Below, one piece after another: positions 1 to 11,420 of a DNA stretch of 64,000 nt. The DNA lies in the NCBI GenBank assembly GCA_032871835.1, contig CM065297.1, positions 28,777,598-28,841,597 on the forward strand, written 5' to 3'. Below the pieces are notes generated by a model. That model was not told the origin of the DNA. It did no database searches and saw only the letters and a list, made by a program, of their open reading frames with translations. Source of the DNA: Dipteronia dyeriana (lineage: Eukaryota; Streptophyta; Magnoliopsida; Sapindales; Sapindaceae). How positions within the stretch are numbered: position 1 is the first letter of the stretch; every line of letters begins with the position of its first letter. The position numbers were made by a program, and so were the translations under genes.

Positions 1-1526
1 AGCTAACGAGGTGTAATTTTTGTATTGCCTTTTAAAGTGCTTGCCACCTTTATCGTCTTCCTTGCGTCCATCCTTACCTTTTCCCTCGTTGCCTTTCTGG
101 TCCCCTTTACCACTATTCTTCGAGTTACCATATTTGGGTTTTTGGTTGCTTTTAGGTCGACCCCCATGTATGAGCTCTCCATCATGGGCTATCTGTTCCT
201 CCTCCGCCATGGTGTATCCTTCGACATAATCTACCATGCTTGTATACATGGTCGGCCCTTTTTGCCTCAGGCTCAGCGTCAAGTGGCTATGCTACAGACT
301 ATTAATAAATGCAGATACTATCGCGTCACCATTGTGATCCTATACCTCCGACACTTCTTACGAGAACCTAGTTAGGTAATCCTTTAACTTTTCATCCTTC
401 CATTTTTTAAGGTTGACAAGGCTGATATGGATATCCTTCGCTAGATATTTCCCATGAACTGCCTAGTGAAAGCTTGCATTAGTTCCTCGAAGTTCCTAAT
501 AGATCCTACTGAAAGTCCTCCAAGCCACCTGGATCCCTGATCTCCTAAGGACTATGGGAACATCCGACACATGAGAGCATCATCATAATCATACTGCCCC
601 ATTGTGCTCTGAAACCTCCTAACATGCTCACGTGGGTCAGTATTGACCTTAAATTGTTTGACATGTGGCATCCTGAATTATTTAAAAAACGGGCCTGCCT
701 TATGGAGTCAACAAATGGACTTCCGGAGTTTACAATCAACAGGTTTCCTCGACTTTGACTTCACTCAAAGACCTCTATTTTTTAGAGAATGGCCTTTCGC
801 TCCCCTTCAGGCTCTCTATGCTCATCAAATTTCCGGGGGATGATGAGTCCGTACGTGTCCCTAGGGACTCGCTCACTGTTCTGGCACCATACGGGTCACG
901 CTTAATCGCATGGGTTGGCTCCCTCGTCTTTTGAGGGCAGTTTTGCCATCGCTCTAATCTGAACGGGACCTTTTCCTCTGGCAGTTATGCCTATCTACCT
1001 GCTCGGGGCGGGTTTCTTCTCTACCATACCTCCTCAAACCTTCTTGTGAACTGGACTCCCTATGCTCCCTAGTTCCTCGGTCTTTCTGGTGGTTGTCTCT
1101 TCTATGTGAACGTTCCTTTCTTTCACGACGCTCCACCCTATCCCTTTCTGATTTCTAGGGTGCTCCTAGAGTGGTTGCCACTATTTCAGAATGTACCTTA
1201 GGTTTCTAAGCCAATACTGGTGTAGAGATTTGACATGATGAACTCAAATTGACAGTGGTCGTTATGCTAATTCCCTGTCTAGAAGGGAATCATCATAACA
1301 ACATCGTCAATAACTTTTTGTAGGGATTCCTGGATTTACCGGAACGTATCTGGGAAATACCAGCGGTCAAATCTTTGGATGTATCAGTATTTGTTCTGGT
1401 ATACGGTGGAGTTCATGAGGGTGGATCTTCTCCAGCGGCATTGGCATCAACAACATTGGGCACGTTAGCACCGTGCATGGCGTCGGTGTTATGTGAAGAT
1501 AAACTTCTGTCTCTACTGGTGGCCAT
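1..1526 (-). pseudogene. gypsy gag (G1), decayed, partial
   Basis: Gag is the structural protein that packages retrotransposon RNA. The likely start is the ATG at 1526-1524, about 70 bases after the primer site. The frame gives MATSRDRSLSS and meets a stop after about 37 codons, so the gene is broken. Further on, frames with gag character appear: a charged Arg/Glu-rich stretch (about 954-1136), a segment ending in a QYDYDDALMCRMFP-like stretch of retrotrans_gag type (about 545-640), and a Lys/Gly-rich tail (1-260) typical of the approach to the zinc knuckle. Several frame changes are needed to connect them. Assignment to gypsy gag is fairly secure; exact frame joins are not. Confidence 0.75.
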
Positions 1527-1592
1527 GATATCATTTCTCTTAAACCTTTTTTTTGGAATTAATTATTCAAACTCAATGCTAACGAAGGTTCA

Positions 1593-1611
1593 CCCCGTCC
1601 TTCTAGCGCCA
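1593..1611 (-). other. Primer-binding site of G1
   Basis: Minus-strand TGGCGCTAGAAGGACGGGG begins two bases after the LTR end (TCAACA). The non-coding element at 16958 has the close match TGGCACTAGAAGGAGGG in the same place. I did not identify the tRNA. Confidence 0.7.
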
Positions 1612-1613
1612 GT

Positions 1614-2424
1614 TGTTGACGGTGATTTTTGATTTGGTTTAATTGACCACTCGTCGAACAAGTGAGTGTGAATACACAATCAAGCTATACACCGAAATAA
1701 ATAAAAAGAAAACACGGCACAATATTTTATGTGGTAAAACCCTAAGGTGGGGAAATATTCATTGTTGTTGGCAACGGCGAGAAGAATTAACTAAATTGAG
1801 AATGATTACACACATAATCTCTCTTGCCCTCTTATAAGCTTAATTGGCGTTCACCCTTTTAGAGGTGTTATTAGGGCTTATTTATACGTTCATAGAACCC
1901 AAATTTCTTGATGTACAAGTAAGGAAAGTTCCAATAGTTAAACGAAACTCTAACTTATTGGAGTCGTGTTATCCTTCTTTCTTGCTTTGCATTGATTGAG
2001 TTTCGACTGTATTAGATCTCTTGCCTAATCTGGGCTTTGAAATCTATAAGGAAATTTACTTCCTCATCAAAGTACACTTCTAGACACCTTATTTAATTAA
2101 GTCTTATTCTCTGCATGTTTTGAGTCATAACTTCATTAAATTTGAGCGTTGTCCACGTGTCACACAATCAACCACCTGTTACACCCGACCAAATTCACTT
2201 TCCCCGATCGACGGTTTTACCCGATCACAATCTTCCCCCGGACCATCTTGACAATCCTGATCAGGTCTTCTTATCTGATCATTTCCGTTATCTTGGTCCG
2301 AGGATATGGTATGTTTTCTCTGGTCAACTTGGGTTGGTTCGATCTGGTTGACTTTTGGTGACATGGCACCCCCGACCCTTGTCTTTTGCTGACATGCCAT
2401 ACCATTCAAATTACACCAATAACA
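1614..2424 (-). repeat. 5' LTR of G1 (811 bp)
   Basis: In element orientation the LTR starts TGTTATTGG and ends GTCAACA, the TG...CA ends expected of LTRs. A TATA-like box lies at 1879-1886 (TATAAATA on the minus strand) followed by AGCCCTAA. Downstream is the phrase TTAGGGTTTTACCAC, also present in the LTRs at 16958 and 26494. Confidence 0.85.
1879..1886 (-). promoter_or_regulatory. Putative TATA box of G1 LTR
   Basis: TATAAATA on the minus strand within the LTR, followed by AGCCCTAA. The two LTRs of the non-coding element have TATAAATA followed by a similar AxCCCATAA phrase, so the core promoter context is shared. Confidence 0.5.
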
Positions 2425-2867
2425 CTTGTCTTCATCATTCATATGCAAGCTTTTGAATTATGATGTCAATAATAGAAGCCTAGACTTTCTCACGGCCAAT
2501 GTACCTTCATTTGTGACTTGAGGTGTATCCCAAGCCTCTTTGGCTTGGCGGATTCAAGATTTTGTACGTAGGAGAATTGGTGTCCATCCACCCCTTAAAA
2601 GATGGCGTTCATAGCATGATGGTGCCATTTAGCAATCTCAAAATCATTAGCCATCCATTCACTCATTGGTTTGGTAATTTCGGTTCTAACTTCTTGAACC
2701 TTACTAGGAGGAGAATAGCCTTCTTCAACAACTATCCACGCTCTTTCATCAATTGAGTGAATATAGGCGTTCATCCTCAATTTCCAAAACCTATGGTTAT
2801 TACCTCGAAGTAATGGTGGCCTTGTATTTGAGGCACCTTCCGCCATAACATCATCTTGAAGTTCCAT
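2425..2867 (-). pseudogene. copia gag (C1), N-terminal part
   Basis: Start chosen at the ATG at 2867-2865 (MELQDDVMAEGA), about 75 bases after the primer site. The reading RPPLLRGNNHRFWKLRMNAY is the N-terminal copia gag motif (DUF4219/UBN2-type: hydrophobic, G-x-N-x-x-x-W-x-x-R-M). An in-frame TAA occurs at 2597-2595. Beyond it, after a shift, comes AKEAWDTPQVTNEGT, the conserved UBN2 block, then another stop, then HMNDEDK up to the G1 insertion. It is a fragment of the structural protein; pol would have lain to the left of G1. Confidence 0.85.
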
Positions 2868-2939
2868 AGCTCTAAAGCTCAATATATTCACCGTGCATGT
2901 ATCACTAAGGATACTCACTAAGTACAATCTAATGTTCTG

Positions 2940-2950
2940 CTCTGATACCA
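2940..2950 (-). other. Primer-binding site of C1 (initiator Met tRNA)
   Basis: Minus strand TGGTATCAGAGC-type sequence, the canonical plant copia primer site complementary to initiator Met tRNA, two bases inside the LTR end at 2953. Confidence 0.85.
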
Positions 2951-2952
2951 AA

Positions 2953-5489
2953 TGAAAATGCAAACACGATTAATTTGCCTTAAGCTAACCTAGAGGGGGG
3001 GGGGGAGGGGGAGGGGTGAATATGTTAGTACACCTTTTTAATTCCCTTAAAACAAACTTATGTCCGTTCCTCTAGATATCTTGTATCACAATTTTTATTA
3101 ATCAAACACTAGCAAAGTCAATTCAATAAAGACATTCTTGATCAAACAATGTCAATATTGATAACAACTTGCATGTGATACAAACTAGGCTATTTAAACA
3201 AAAACATTTAACAAGTTCAAATCTTGATATAAAATGAGTATCAATAACAAGTATATCAAACAAGATATATATCAATATCAAGAGATAGGGATATAGAGAA
3301 TCTACACATGATTTTTACGTGGTAAAATCTCTGAAGAGGAAATATCCACAGGTTTATACCACAACCTCCGGCAAACAACTTCCACTAGTAATATAAAAAG
3401 AAACAATCTCTCAAGTGACCAATTTACCTAGAAATCTACCATTCAACTCTACACAATGAAAGAGATGCCACCTTGCTTAACTATCCGGATCACCCCGATC
3501 GTAGTCAAGACTCCATATGCAAATTAAAGATCCCCTCTCCAAAATGCGACTTCAATGATCAAATTGAAAAACCCCTCTACAATATGAGACTTCCACGCTT
3601 AGCTTTTCAGATCACCCCGATCCTAGCTTAGACTTCGTGAGCAAACTGAAGATCTCATCTCTAAAATGCGACTTACAATGCACAAACCAAAGATTCAATT
3701 GAAGGAATATGACTTCCAACCTTTTCACAAGGCTTGCTATGTGATCATGAATGCAAAATGCAAACAAGCATGCAATATATAACATGATGATCAACACATC
3801 CTATGGGAACTAGACTTATGCATGAAAGTTCATATATCAAATGTGTCTAGTTACTATGTATGAATAACAATTATAGAAAATGTGAAAATTCCAAAATACA
3901 TTTATCTTCTAGATTTATTCATGTCACTAAACCTTGACTTAATCATATCTATTTAAGCACTCAAACAAGATTTAGTATAAAACAAATGCTAGAATCATAA
4001 CATGTGATCAATAGAATTCCTAGCTAAAAATATAGAGCATGTGTTCACAAAGTATTCAATTGAAACATATCATGGTCTAAATATACAATAAAATTGTGCT
4101 AATCACGAAAATGGTTGAATAATAGACCTAGCACAGGTAGAGACTATTTTCAATTATAATCAATCAATTAAAGCTCAAAATAGTCTGAGATAGAAAGCTA
4201 ACACAATACAAAACACAAACATGTGAAAACATAGGCTTTTACAAAAACCTAACTCAACATGTAAGATTCAATCAAAGGTCAATATAGCTTCTATCGAGTC
4301 CAAAAATCTAATCTAAGTAAACACAATATACATATAATTGTTGAAAAAGAAAACGTAAGGTAATTGAAGATTTAAAGCTCAAAAATCAAAAGAGAAATCA
4401 ATACCTCCAGTGAAAACTGTGCATTCCCATTTTTATGTGTGAAGCTACTGGAAAACTCAATTAAATGACTACAAAATCTTAAAAGGTAGAGGATTGGTAG
4501 ATGAGAAATCTTCAACTTGAATCACTCAAATTGGACTCCGAATAAAAAAGACATGGTGTTTGGAAGATACGAAAGTTGGAGAGAAAATTTTTGCACAAGT
4601 TTTTCAAGTTTTTCTTCTTGGAAAAGAATGACAGGGAAAAGAATATTTAAATGGAAAATTAAAGAGGAAAATGAAGGACCAATGGGAGGAGGACACCTCT
4701 GCATCCTATGGAGGTGCGTGGCCCTCCACAAGGGCAGAGGACCTCCTTTCCTGTGGAGGTCCACCCGTCTCCACAGGCAAGGGGGTTGTCCCTTGAGGCT
4801 CCTTCAGTTCTTCAGCCATATCTCAGCTTTCGAACTCCAATTTTGAATCAATTTTTGGAGTACAAACTAGAACTCTCTCATGTAATAAAAGATGTCAATT
4901 AAACTATTTCAAAAAAAAAAAATACAGAATTCAATCTTGAAAATCAAAGATAAAAACCATGTACGATAAAATCACGAAAAGTTTCTTAACTTCTTAATTT
5001 GAACTCAAAACTTAATGAATGAGTAACTGAAATGTTTGAAACTCAATATGGAATTATTATAAGCACATATTCAAGTTCAATATTATATAAATACAATAAA
5101 ATGAACATAAGAACACACAAGTATGCAATTTTCTAGAGATAGTCAAGAACGTACAATTTCTCAAAATTTGTCACCTTTAGAACTAATTCATGTGCATACA
5201 TGAATAAATGTGTGCATGTGTCATATTAATTTTTGCACAACGATGCAAGAACACAAATGTATGATATGTGTGTATGTGTGTCTATTCCTTACAAGAGGAA
5301 ATTGGTAAAAAAAAAAAATGTTTAGCTAAGCAATGAAGCTTTGTTCCTCTTAAAGCCATCACTTTGCTTGAACTGTTGTTCGATCTTTCTTGAAGCTTGA
5401 TGATCCATAAATCTTGGACAATTAATCAATACAAAGCAAATATTGTTTTGATAAAGAATTATGCCAACACAAGACTTAAAAACCTAACA
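2953..5489 (-). repeat. 5' LTR of C1 (about 2.5 kb)
   Basis: In element orientation it starts TGTTAGGTTTTTAAG and ends GCATTTTCA. Near its 3' end is a C-rich CCCCCCTCTAGGTT block shared with C2 and C3, seen here as a long G run at 2994-3017. A CACGTAAAA-containing phrase (3320s) and a GC-rich pocket (4690-4800, repeated GTGGAGG/CCTCCAC) lie inside. No gene is seen; short ORFs in this span are chance. Confidence 0.85.
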
Positions 5490-5588
5490 ACATTGCTGAA
5501 ATAAAAATAATTAAAATAAAATTCATTCATTCCATATGTTCATGTCAAGTGTCAAGATTTGACATAATATTAGACATGATGCATGAAC
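5490..5588 (-). pseudogene. Family A leader end plus gag start codon, second copy
   Basis: The minus strand reads GTTCATGCATCATGT, an AT-rich stretch, then TTATTTCAGCAATGT. A2 has the same order at 53088-53180, ending TTTTTTCAGCAATGT just before its gag. This piece is therefore the 3' end of a family A leader and the first codon of gag, cut by insertion of C1. It follows the LTR 5589-7371 directly, with primer site and most of the leader missing. The result is an LTR with internal sequence on both sides. Confidence 0.75.
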
Positions 5589-7371
5589 TAAAGGTCCTGA
5601 AGATCGAAAGATCATAAGCTTTTATTTTCATAAAATCAATGCAACGAATAAATGGGTTTTAAAAATTATATTTTCGGACTTTTGTTTAACATATACACAA
5701 ATATAAGAAAAGGATTCAAGAATACCTTTTTGTTTTCCTTTGAGTTTACTGTTAGTTCGTCACCACAAAGTCTTCCAAGCTATGCCTACGATCTAGCAAC
5801 TGTGTGTGGGTAAGTTGGGGATTTGGGAGTACTGGAAGGAGGCTATAGAGATGGAGAAGACAACCCATTGCCTTAGCCTAGGGTTCAACCACCTTGAAAG
5901 GAAAAATAAGTTTTTTTTTCTTTTTTTTTTCTCTCCTCAGCCGCACAACCACCCTCTCTCTATTAGGTTAGGTTATTTTGTTTCCTGATATTATATCTAT
6001 ATATATTATCAGGAGACTAGGGTTTTAGTGACCTAGTTAAAACATAATTCTAAATCCTGTATTAATATGTATTGTCACTAAGACTTGAACCCTTGACCTT
6101 TTTAGAGGAAATAAAAAATAATCTATATTATTTTAATCCTTTGCTTTTCTCAAGGTTCGAACCTGCAACCTCCAATTAGCAATTATTAATTATTAATTTT
6201 TCAATTAAATAATTATATTTTTAATTGTTAATAATTTATTAGTTATATAATCATATTATTTAATTAATTCTCAAAATAAATCCAACTCACTTTCGTAGCC
6301 TAATTAATTGGACCATCCAATTATTTGTGAGCCTTTTACCAATAATCGTAAACGGCTGGCTAGGGGACCTAATGGACCTACAGTTTTGAGCTCCAATAAT
6401 ACTTAGAAAAATTAATTAAACTCTTTAATTAATATTTCATGATTATTAACATCGAAGTCATTCCACTAAAAACCCAATGTTGCACTCTCGTAACAGTAGA
6501 TATTTTACACAAACCGAAATATCACTGTCCATCGATATAACTATTACATATGGTATGATCCTCCACAAGTAGTTCATAATTAGAGTTAGGTCATAAAGTC
6601 TGTTATATCTCTCTAACTATATATTTTCCTTTAAGTACCATTAATTCTCTAATGGATAATTATATCCTTCTTTCCTTTACAGAAGAAGGAGATCACTCTT
6701 ATTGTTCAAGTTCTGAATCAACCCTTAAAGGAACTACTTCTCTACTTCTCTACTTCTCCCAAGAAAGAGTGGATTCCTCTGTTGTGTGTAAACCTTCCCA
6801 GTTACAAGCCAAACTGTGATTCCAAAATATGGAGTTATTGATAGGGGAATGCTACTCCGATCCCACCCATGGTGTTAAAAACCATGATCTAACCAGAAGA
6901 AGTCAGTAAGACACTCATGACTAAGATCACTCATATACAACCATCATTTGTCGATATATATGAATCTCTACATGTAACGGATCTTAGTGAGAGATTCATA
7001 TAGATCGTGGCCCAGTCTTATATGATGTAATCATATAAGGTGCTTCTATTCTCGCATCACCATATGAATGGTCTAGGATAAGACCGCTGTATAATACAGA
7101 AAGGAATCCAATTGTAGATTAACCACAAATAAAGTATCCAACTTTATTTGCTCTCTACAGACTCTTTAGATTATGCGTCTCAAACTGAATACCTCTATAT
7201 ACTGTATATTACATTTATATACTTAGTTTGAGATTACACCTAGCAATCTTGGATGTTTAGCATACATAATATAAATGTATGAGTCTTATTTATTGAATGA
7301 AATAACTACTTCTTTTATTAATGTTTTTCTAACCCTTACAAATTGCAAGATTTATGACATAAATCCCAACA
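5589..7371 (-). repeat. Family A LTR (1.78 kb), 3' LTR of A1
   Basis: In element orientation it starts TGTTGGGATTTATG and ends near GGACCTTTA. A purine tract, GTGGGAGAT (7380-7372), immediately precedes it as expected for plus-strand priming. It aligns with 27766-29001 over shared phrases such as AAGAAAAGGATTCAA (5706; 27890) and TTAGGTTAGGTTATTTTG (5964; 28142). No genes are seen. Confidence 0.85.
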
Positions 7372-7380
7372 ATCTCCCAC
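7372..7380 (-). other. Polypurine tract of A1
   Basis: Minus-strand GTGGGAGAT directly abuts the LTR start TGTTGGG and lies just after the pol stop codon. Confidence 0.6.
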
Positions 7381-7385
7381 TTGCA

Positions 7386-7594
7386 CTAAAGCAGGTGAGA
7401 CATATCTCGTAATCCTTGACCTTTTAGGTGACCTTGAAACACTTTAGCCGTCAAGGTCTTCGTAAATGGATCAACAAGATTGTTCTACAATGCGATCTTG
7501 GTCACGGTCACATCTCCTCTCTGCAATATCTCCCTAATGAGATGATACTCCCTTTCTATATGCTTCCCTCTTTTATGGCTTCTTGGTTCCTTGG
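7386..7594 (-). pseudogene. A1 pol C-terminus (copia RNase H end)
   Basis: The minus-strand frame begins at the C2 insertion with an EPRSHKRGKHIERKYHL-like reading. It continues through LVDPFTKTLTAKVFQGHLKG to GLRDMSHLL and a stop at 7388-7386. The DPFTK motif and the final DMxHLL are the standard C-terminus of copia polyproteins. The frame continues the RNase H at 11421-11909 once the solo LTR and one copy of the CTTGG duplication are removed. Confidence 0.85.
7590..7594. repeat. Target-site duplication CTTGG (left) of solo LTR C2
   Basis: CTTGG at 7590-7594 matches CTTGG at 11421-11425, exactly outside the TG...CA ends of the LTR. Confidence 0.9.
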
Positions 7595-9002
7595 TGTTAG
7601 GATTTTGAGTTGTGTTGGCATTATTCTTTATCAAAACAATGTTTCACTTGTATTGACTAGATGTTTTAGATTGATGATGATTCAAGTTTCAAAGAAGATA
7701 TGACAACTTATCAAACAAGTTCCAGTCTTCAAAGAGAAATGTGCTTCATTGTTCGACAATGGTATATTTAAGACCCCATTTCTCTTGCAAGGCTTAGGCA
7801 CACACATTGACACACATTGCATCCACATGTGTCCCTACATCATTGTGCTCATTTTGTATAACACATTCACACACTTGATAATGAATGTTCATGCATTAGT
7901 GCTAAATTGACTAGTTTTGTATATTGCATGTTTTTTGGACTATGTCGAGGAAATAATGTTCTTGTGTGTTATGTGTTTGAATGTTTATGTATCATGGACC
8001 TTGGAGTTGAATTTGATATTGTATTATTTCTTATTGAGCTCTGGTCATTTTGGTTACTCATTCATTTGATTTCGAGTTTTAAGTAAAAAGTTACGAAACT
8101 TTTCGATCATTGTCTTCGGCTTCAAGTATCAAGTCGAACTCATAGTTTCTGATCTAAGTTTCGTAGTCGTTCATGTCAGTGAGAGAGTCCCGGTTCGTAA
8201 CCCGAAAACGGATTTAAAATCAGACTTTAGAGGTCGAAATACGGTCGAAGAAAGCACGGGACGGCTTGACATGGCATGCAAGTCACACCAAAGAGAGAGG
8301 ATGGCATGGAGGCGCGTGGCCATCTCGCCACCGTCTCCTCTCTGTCCACCAGAAGCCCTCGCCAAAATGTATATGAAAATTTTCAATTGATAAGGGTTTT
8401 TATTGAATGCTTTTATTATACGTCAGTTCTTAAGTTTTATGATTCCTTTGTTGTACGCGTGGACTAAATTTGGTCTGTTATTGGATTGCTTGAATGATTG
8501 TTGCGTTAGCTCATTGCGTGGAGTAGTTTTTTAATTGACAAGCTTTTTATTAAGTATGTTGCATGCACGTGAAGCCTTTAGTGTTGTGAGTCTTGTGACT
8601 CCCTTTGCTGCAACTCGTGGTATGCTATTGGGTTGTTTAAATGTCACTCGTGTGATCTCCCCGCATGTGATAATTTCCTTCAAAACATTTTAAAATCACG
8701 TCTGATCTAGGGTTGGGTTGTGTGTTTTCGGTTTAGTTTGGACTGAAGCTCAATGTCAAACCAAACCAATATTAATTGATTTGGCTATATTTCAACCAAA
8801 ATCAAACCCATGTGATATTTTAAACCGATTCAGACCAAACTAAAAGAGGTCGGGACGATTTGGATTCGTTTATCAGTTCAGATTTGAACTTATTTTTTTG
8901 TTTGGTATTATATTATAAAAAGTATTTAAATAAAAAAAATCATAATATAAAATAGTAATTACATATATAAAGGAAGTATAGAAAAATCAAACGAGTAATT
9001 AC

Positions 9003-9037
<35 letters not shown>

Positions 9038-11420
9038 ACAATCAATCAGAAGAACTGTATTAAAATAAATAAATAAACAATAAAAGCTTAAAGTAATCGG
9101 TAAAAGTTATAAAACTTGGACCAAATAATATGCGTACGTGAATTTTATATTTAGTTTTACTTTTGGAAATATATGGTTTGGTTTGGGTTGGTGAATTATT
9201 TAACTTAACCCCAAACCGAACAACCTTTAATTGGTTTCTCTAAATGATAAACCGAACCACCAATTTTTTATAATTGAAATTGAACCAACCCAAACTTTAT
9301 GGGTTGGGTTGATTGGTTTGGTTTGGTTTGACGGATTTGCACACCCCTAATCTGATGTCTTTTGTGTGTGGCTTATCACGCCATGGTCCCTTGAATTTTT
9401 ATATTGTCATTTCTCTCCCATTTAAATTTCTCTTCCCTCTCTCATTTTCATTAAGAAGAAAAAAATTGAAAAACTAGAGTGCAAACTTTTTTCTCTCAAC
9501 TTTCTCATCTCCCAAACACCATATCTTTTTTGTTGAACTCTGATTCAATCGATTAAGGTTGGAGATTGTTCGTATCTCAATTATCTATCATTTTCAAGAA
9601 GGTTGGGGTCATTTATTCAAGTTTTTATGGTGGTTCTACATCAAAAATGGAACTACACTTATTCTTCAAAGGTATTGAAAATTTGTTATGTTTTGATCTT
9701 CAAAGTTTTTCAATTACCTTGGGTTTTCTTCTTCTATATATGTATGTTTATTGTGTATATTTTCATTAGAGTTTTAGACTCTACAAAAGATAGATTGAGC
9801 ATGATTAGAATCTCACATGTTGAGTTAGGTTTTTAATTAAGCCTATGTTTTCACATGTTTGTGTTTTGTATTGTGCTAGCTTTCAATCTAGAGCTATTTT
9901 GGACTTTGATTGATTGATTTTGATAAGAAGTAGTCTCTACATGTGTTAGGTCTCTTTAATTGAACATATATTGATTAACACACTTGATTGATTACTTAGA
10001 GCTATTTTATCTTTGATTGAATATTGTGAGAAAAATGTGCTCTAGGTTTTTGCTAGAACTCTAATTGATATTGTTTCATGATTCTAGCATGTTTTTGTAT
10101 TTTTTATTAAAACCTTGAATATGTGCTTACTGTACATATTTTGATTCAAGTTTTAGTCACATGAATGATTCTAGGATTTTAATGTGTTTGTGGTGTTTCA
10201 TATGATTTTAGAATGTTGTTCATGTTTAGTAACTAGATTACATTTGTTTATGATCTTTCATACATATGTCTAGTTCCCATAGGATATGTTTGATCATCAT
10301 ATTCTATATTGAGTGCTTGTTTGCTTTTGTGCATTCATTGATCACATTTAGGAAGTCCTTGTAAAATGCATGAAGTCTTGGCTAGGACAAGTGGTCCAAA
10401 TAGATATGCAAGAATCTTAGTTAGGACATGTGGTTTTGATAATCAAGCATGGGAGACTTTTTAGAGGCAGGGGTGTCTTAAATAGAAAGTAGACTTTTTA
10501 TTGGTAAACCTGAGATATTAAGATGCGATGGAGTCCAATAGAGGGTGAGTCATTTGTTGATTACTCGTGAGGAATTTCCAACTTCTTAATGATGTTTGTT
10601 AGATTGGACTCCAATAAAAAGTGAGTCATTTGTTAATCACTTTTGAGGAATTTTCAATCTACCGATAGGGATTGGGTAGATGTCAAGTCCAATATAGAGT
10701 GTGTCATTTGTTGGTCACTTTTTGAGGAATGTCTTGTCTACTTGCCAATAATAAAAGTACCCGATGGATGTATTCAACATGTGGATATTTCCTCTACAGA
10801 GGTTTTACCACGTAAAAACATCATTTGTCAATTCTTCCTATCCATCTCATATATTTGTATATGTATGTTAGTATCTTGTTTTACAATCTTCATTTCTAAA
10901 TATTATTGAAAAACAAGATTGTTGTAATGTGTGAGATGCAAGCACTTCATATGATCAAAGCTGTAAATATCATTTTATTTGTACATAGATTTATTTGTAT
11001 ATAATCATCTTTGATTAAGTACTTGTATATATTGAACAATACTGTAAATACAAGTATTCCTTGTTTTAGTACACTTAACTAATGTATCTTTGTAAGTGTT
11101 TGAACTTTGTATCTTGTGATAATCCATTTTTAAGTTGTAAAGTTTCACATTGTAATATTCTAAGTAACACTTATGGAATTTTCTCTACATTGAATATATT
11201 TGTTTATAAGATACGTTGTTTCTTGTTATATGTTTTGTAGACTAAGGGTGGTGAATTGAGCATACTTGTGTAAATTGTTTTCTTATAACAATCATGTTAA
11301 AGTGTTAATTTGTATGCTCACCAAGATTATGTCACAAGTCTCGAAAAAGTTTTAAAAAATAGAGTGACAACCTATTGACCCCCCTCTAGGTTGTTTAGTA
11401 TAACCTTGTATGTATTTTCA
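7595..11420 (+). mobile_element. C2: Sirevirus-like solo LTR (3.8 kb including a MITE)
   Basis: Starts TGTTAGGATTTTGAG, ends TGTATTTTCA, with 5-bp duplications CTTGG on both sides and no internal region, so it is a solo LTR left by LTR-LTR recombination. Start, the CCCCCCTCTAGGTT block (about 11380-11392) and the end match C1 and C3. It interrupts the A1 RNase H frame, which resumes cleanly on each side. Subtracting the 642-bp MITE leaves about 3.2 kb. ORFs of 60-90 codons inside show no recognisable domain. Confidence 0.92.
8708..9349. mobile_element. hAT-like MITE (about 642 bp)
   Basis: The ends are TAGGGTTGGGTTGTGTG and, in reverse complement, TAGGGGTGTGCAAATCC, an imperfect terminal inverted repeat of the type seen in plant hAT MITEs. 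Both subterminal regions are rich in GGTTTGGTTTGG and its complement. Flanks share TCTGAT (8700-8707 GTCTGATC; 9350-9357 ATCTGATG), consistent with a mutated 8-bp duplication. It encodes nothing. It also holds a (TA)n(TG)n tract near 9005-9040. Confidence 0.7.

Larger units (their letters stand above)
1..2424 (-). mobile_element. G1: Ty3/gypsy (Tat-like) retrotransposon, 5' part, truncated by window edge
   Basis: This is a minus-strand LTR retrotransposon read right to left: 5' LTR (1614-2424), primer-binding site (1593-1611), then a decayed gag that runs off the left edge. The right boundary is set by the LTR terminus TGTTATTGG (reverse complement ending at 2424). The five bases outside it, CTTGT (2425-2429), should be the target-site duplication, but the partner copy lies outside the window. 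It sits inside the gag gene of copia element C1, whose reading resumes at 2425. The LTR resembles those of the non-coding element at 16958-27552. Confidence 0.85.
2425..5489 (-). mobile_element. C1: Sirevirus-like Ty1/copia element, 5' portion
   Basis: Minus-strand element consisting of a 2.5-kb 5' LTR (2953-5489), an initiator-Met primer site, and the first part of gag. Gag is cut at 2424/2425 by G1. The right boundary is the LTR start TGTTAGG (reverse complement ending at 5489). It lies directly after the ATGT of a family A gag start (5490-5493), so C1 inserted there. LTR start, LTR end and internal features match C2 (7595-11420) and C3 (44740-47640). Confidence 0.85.
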
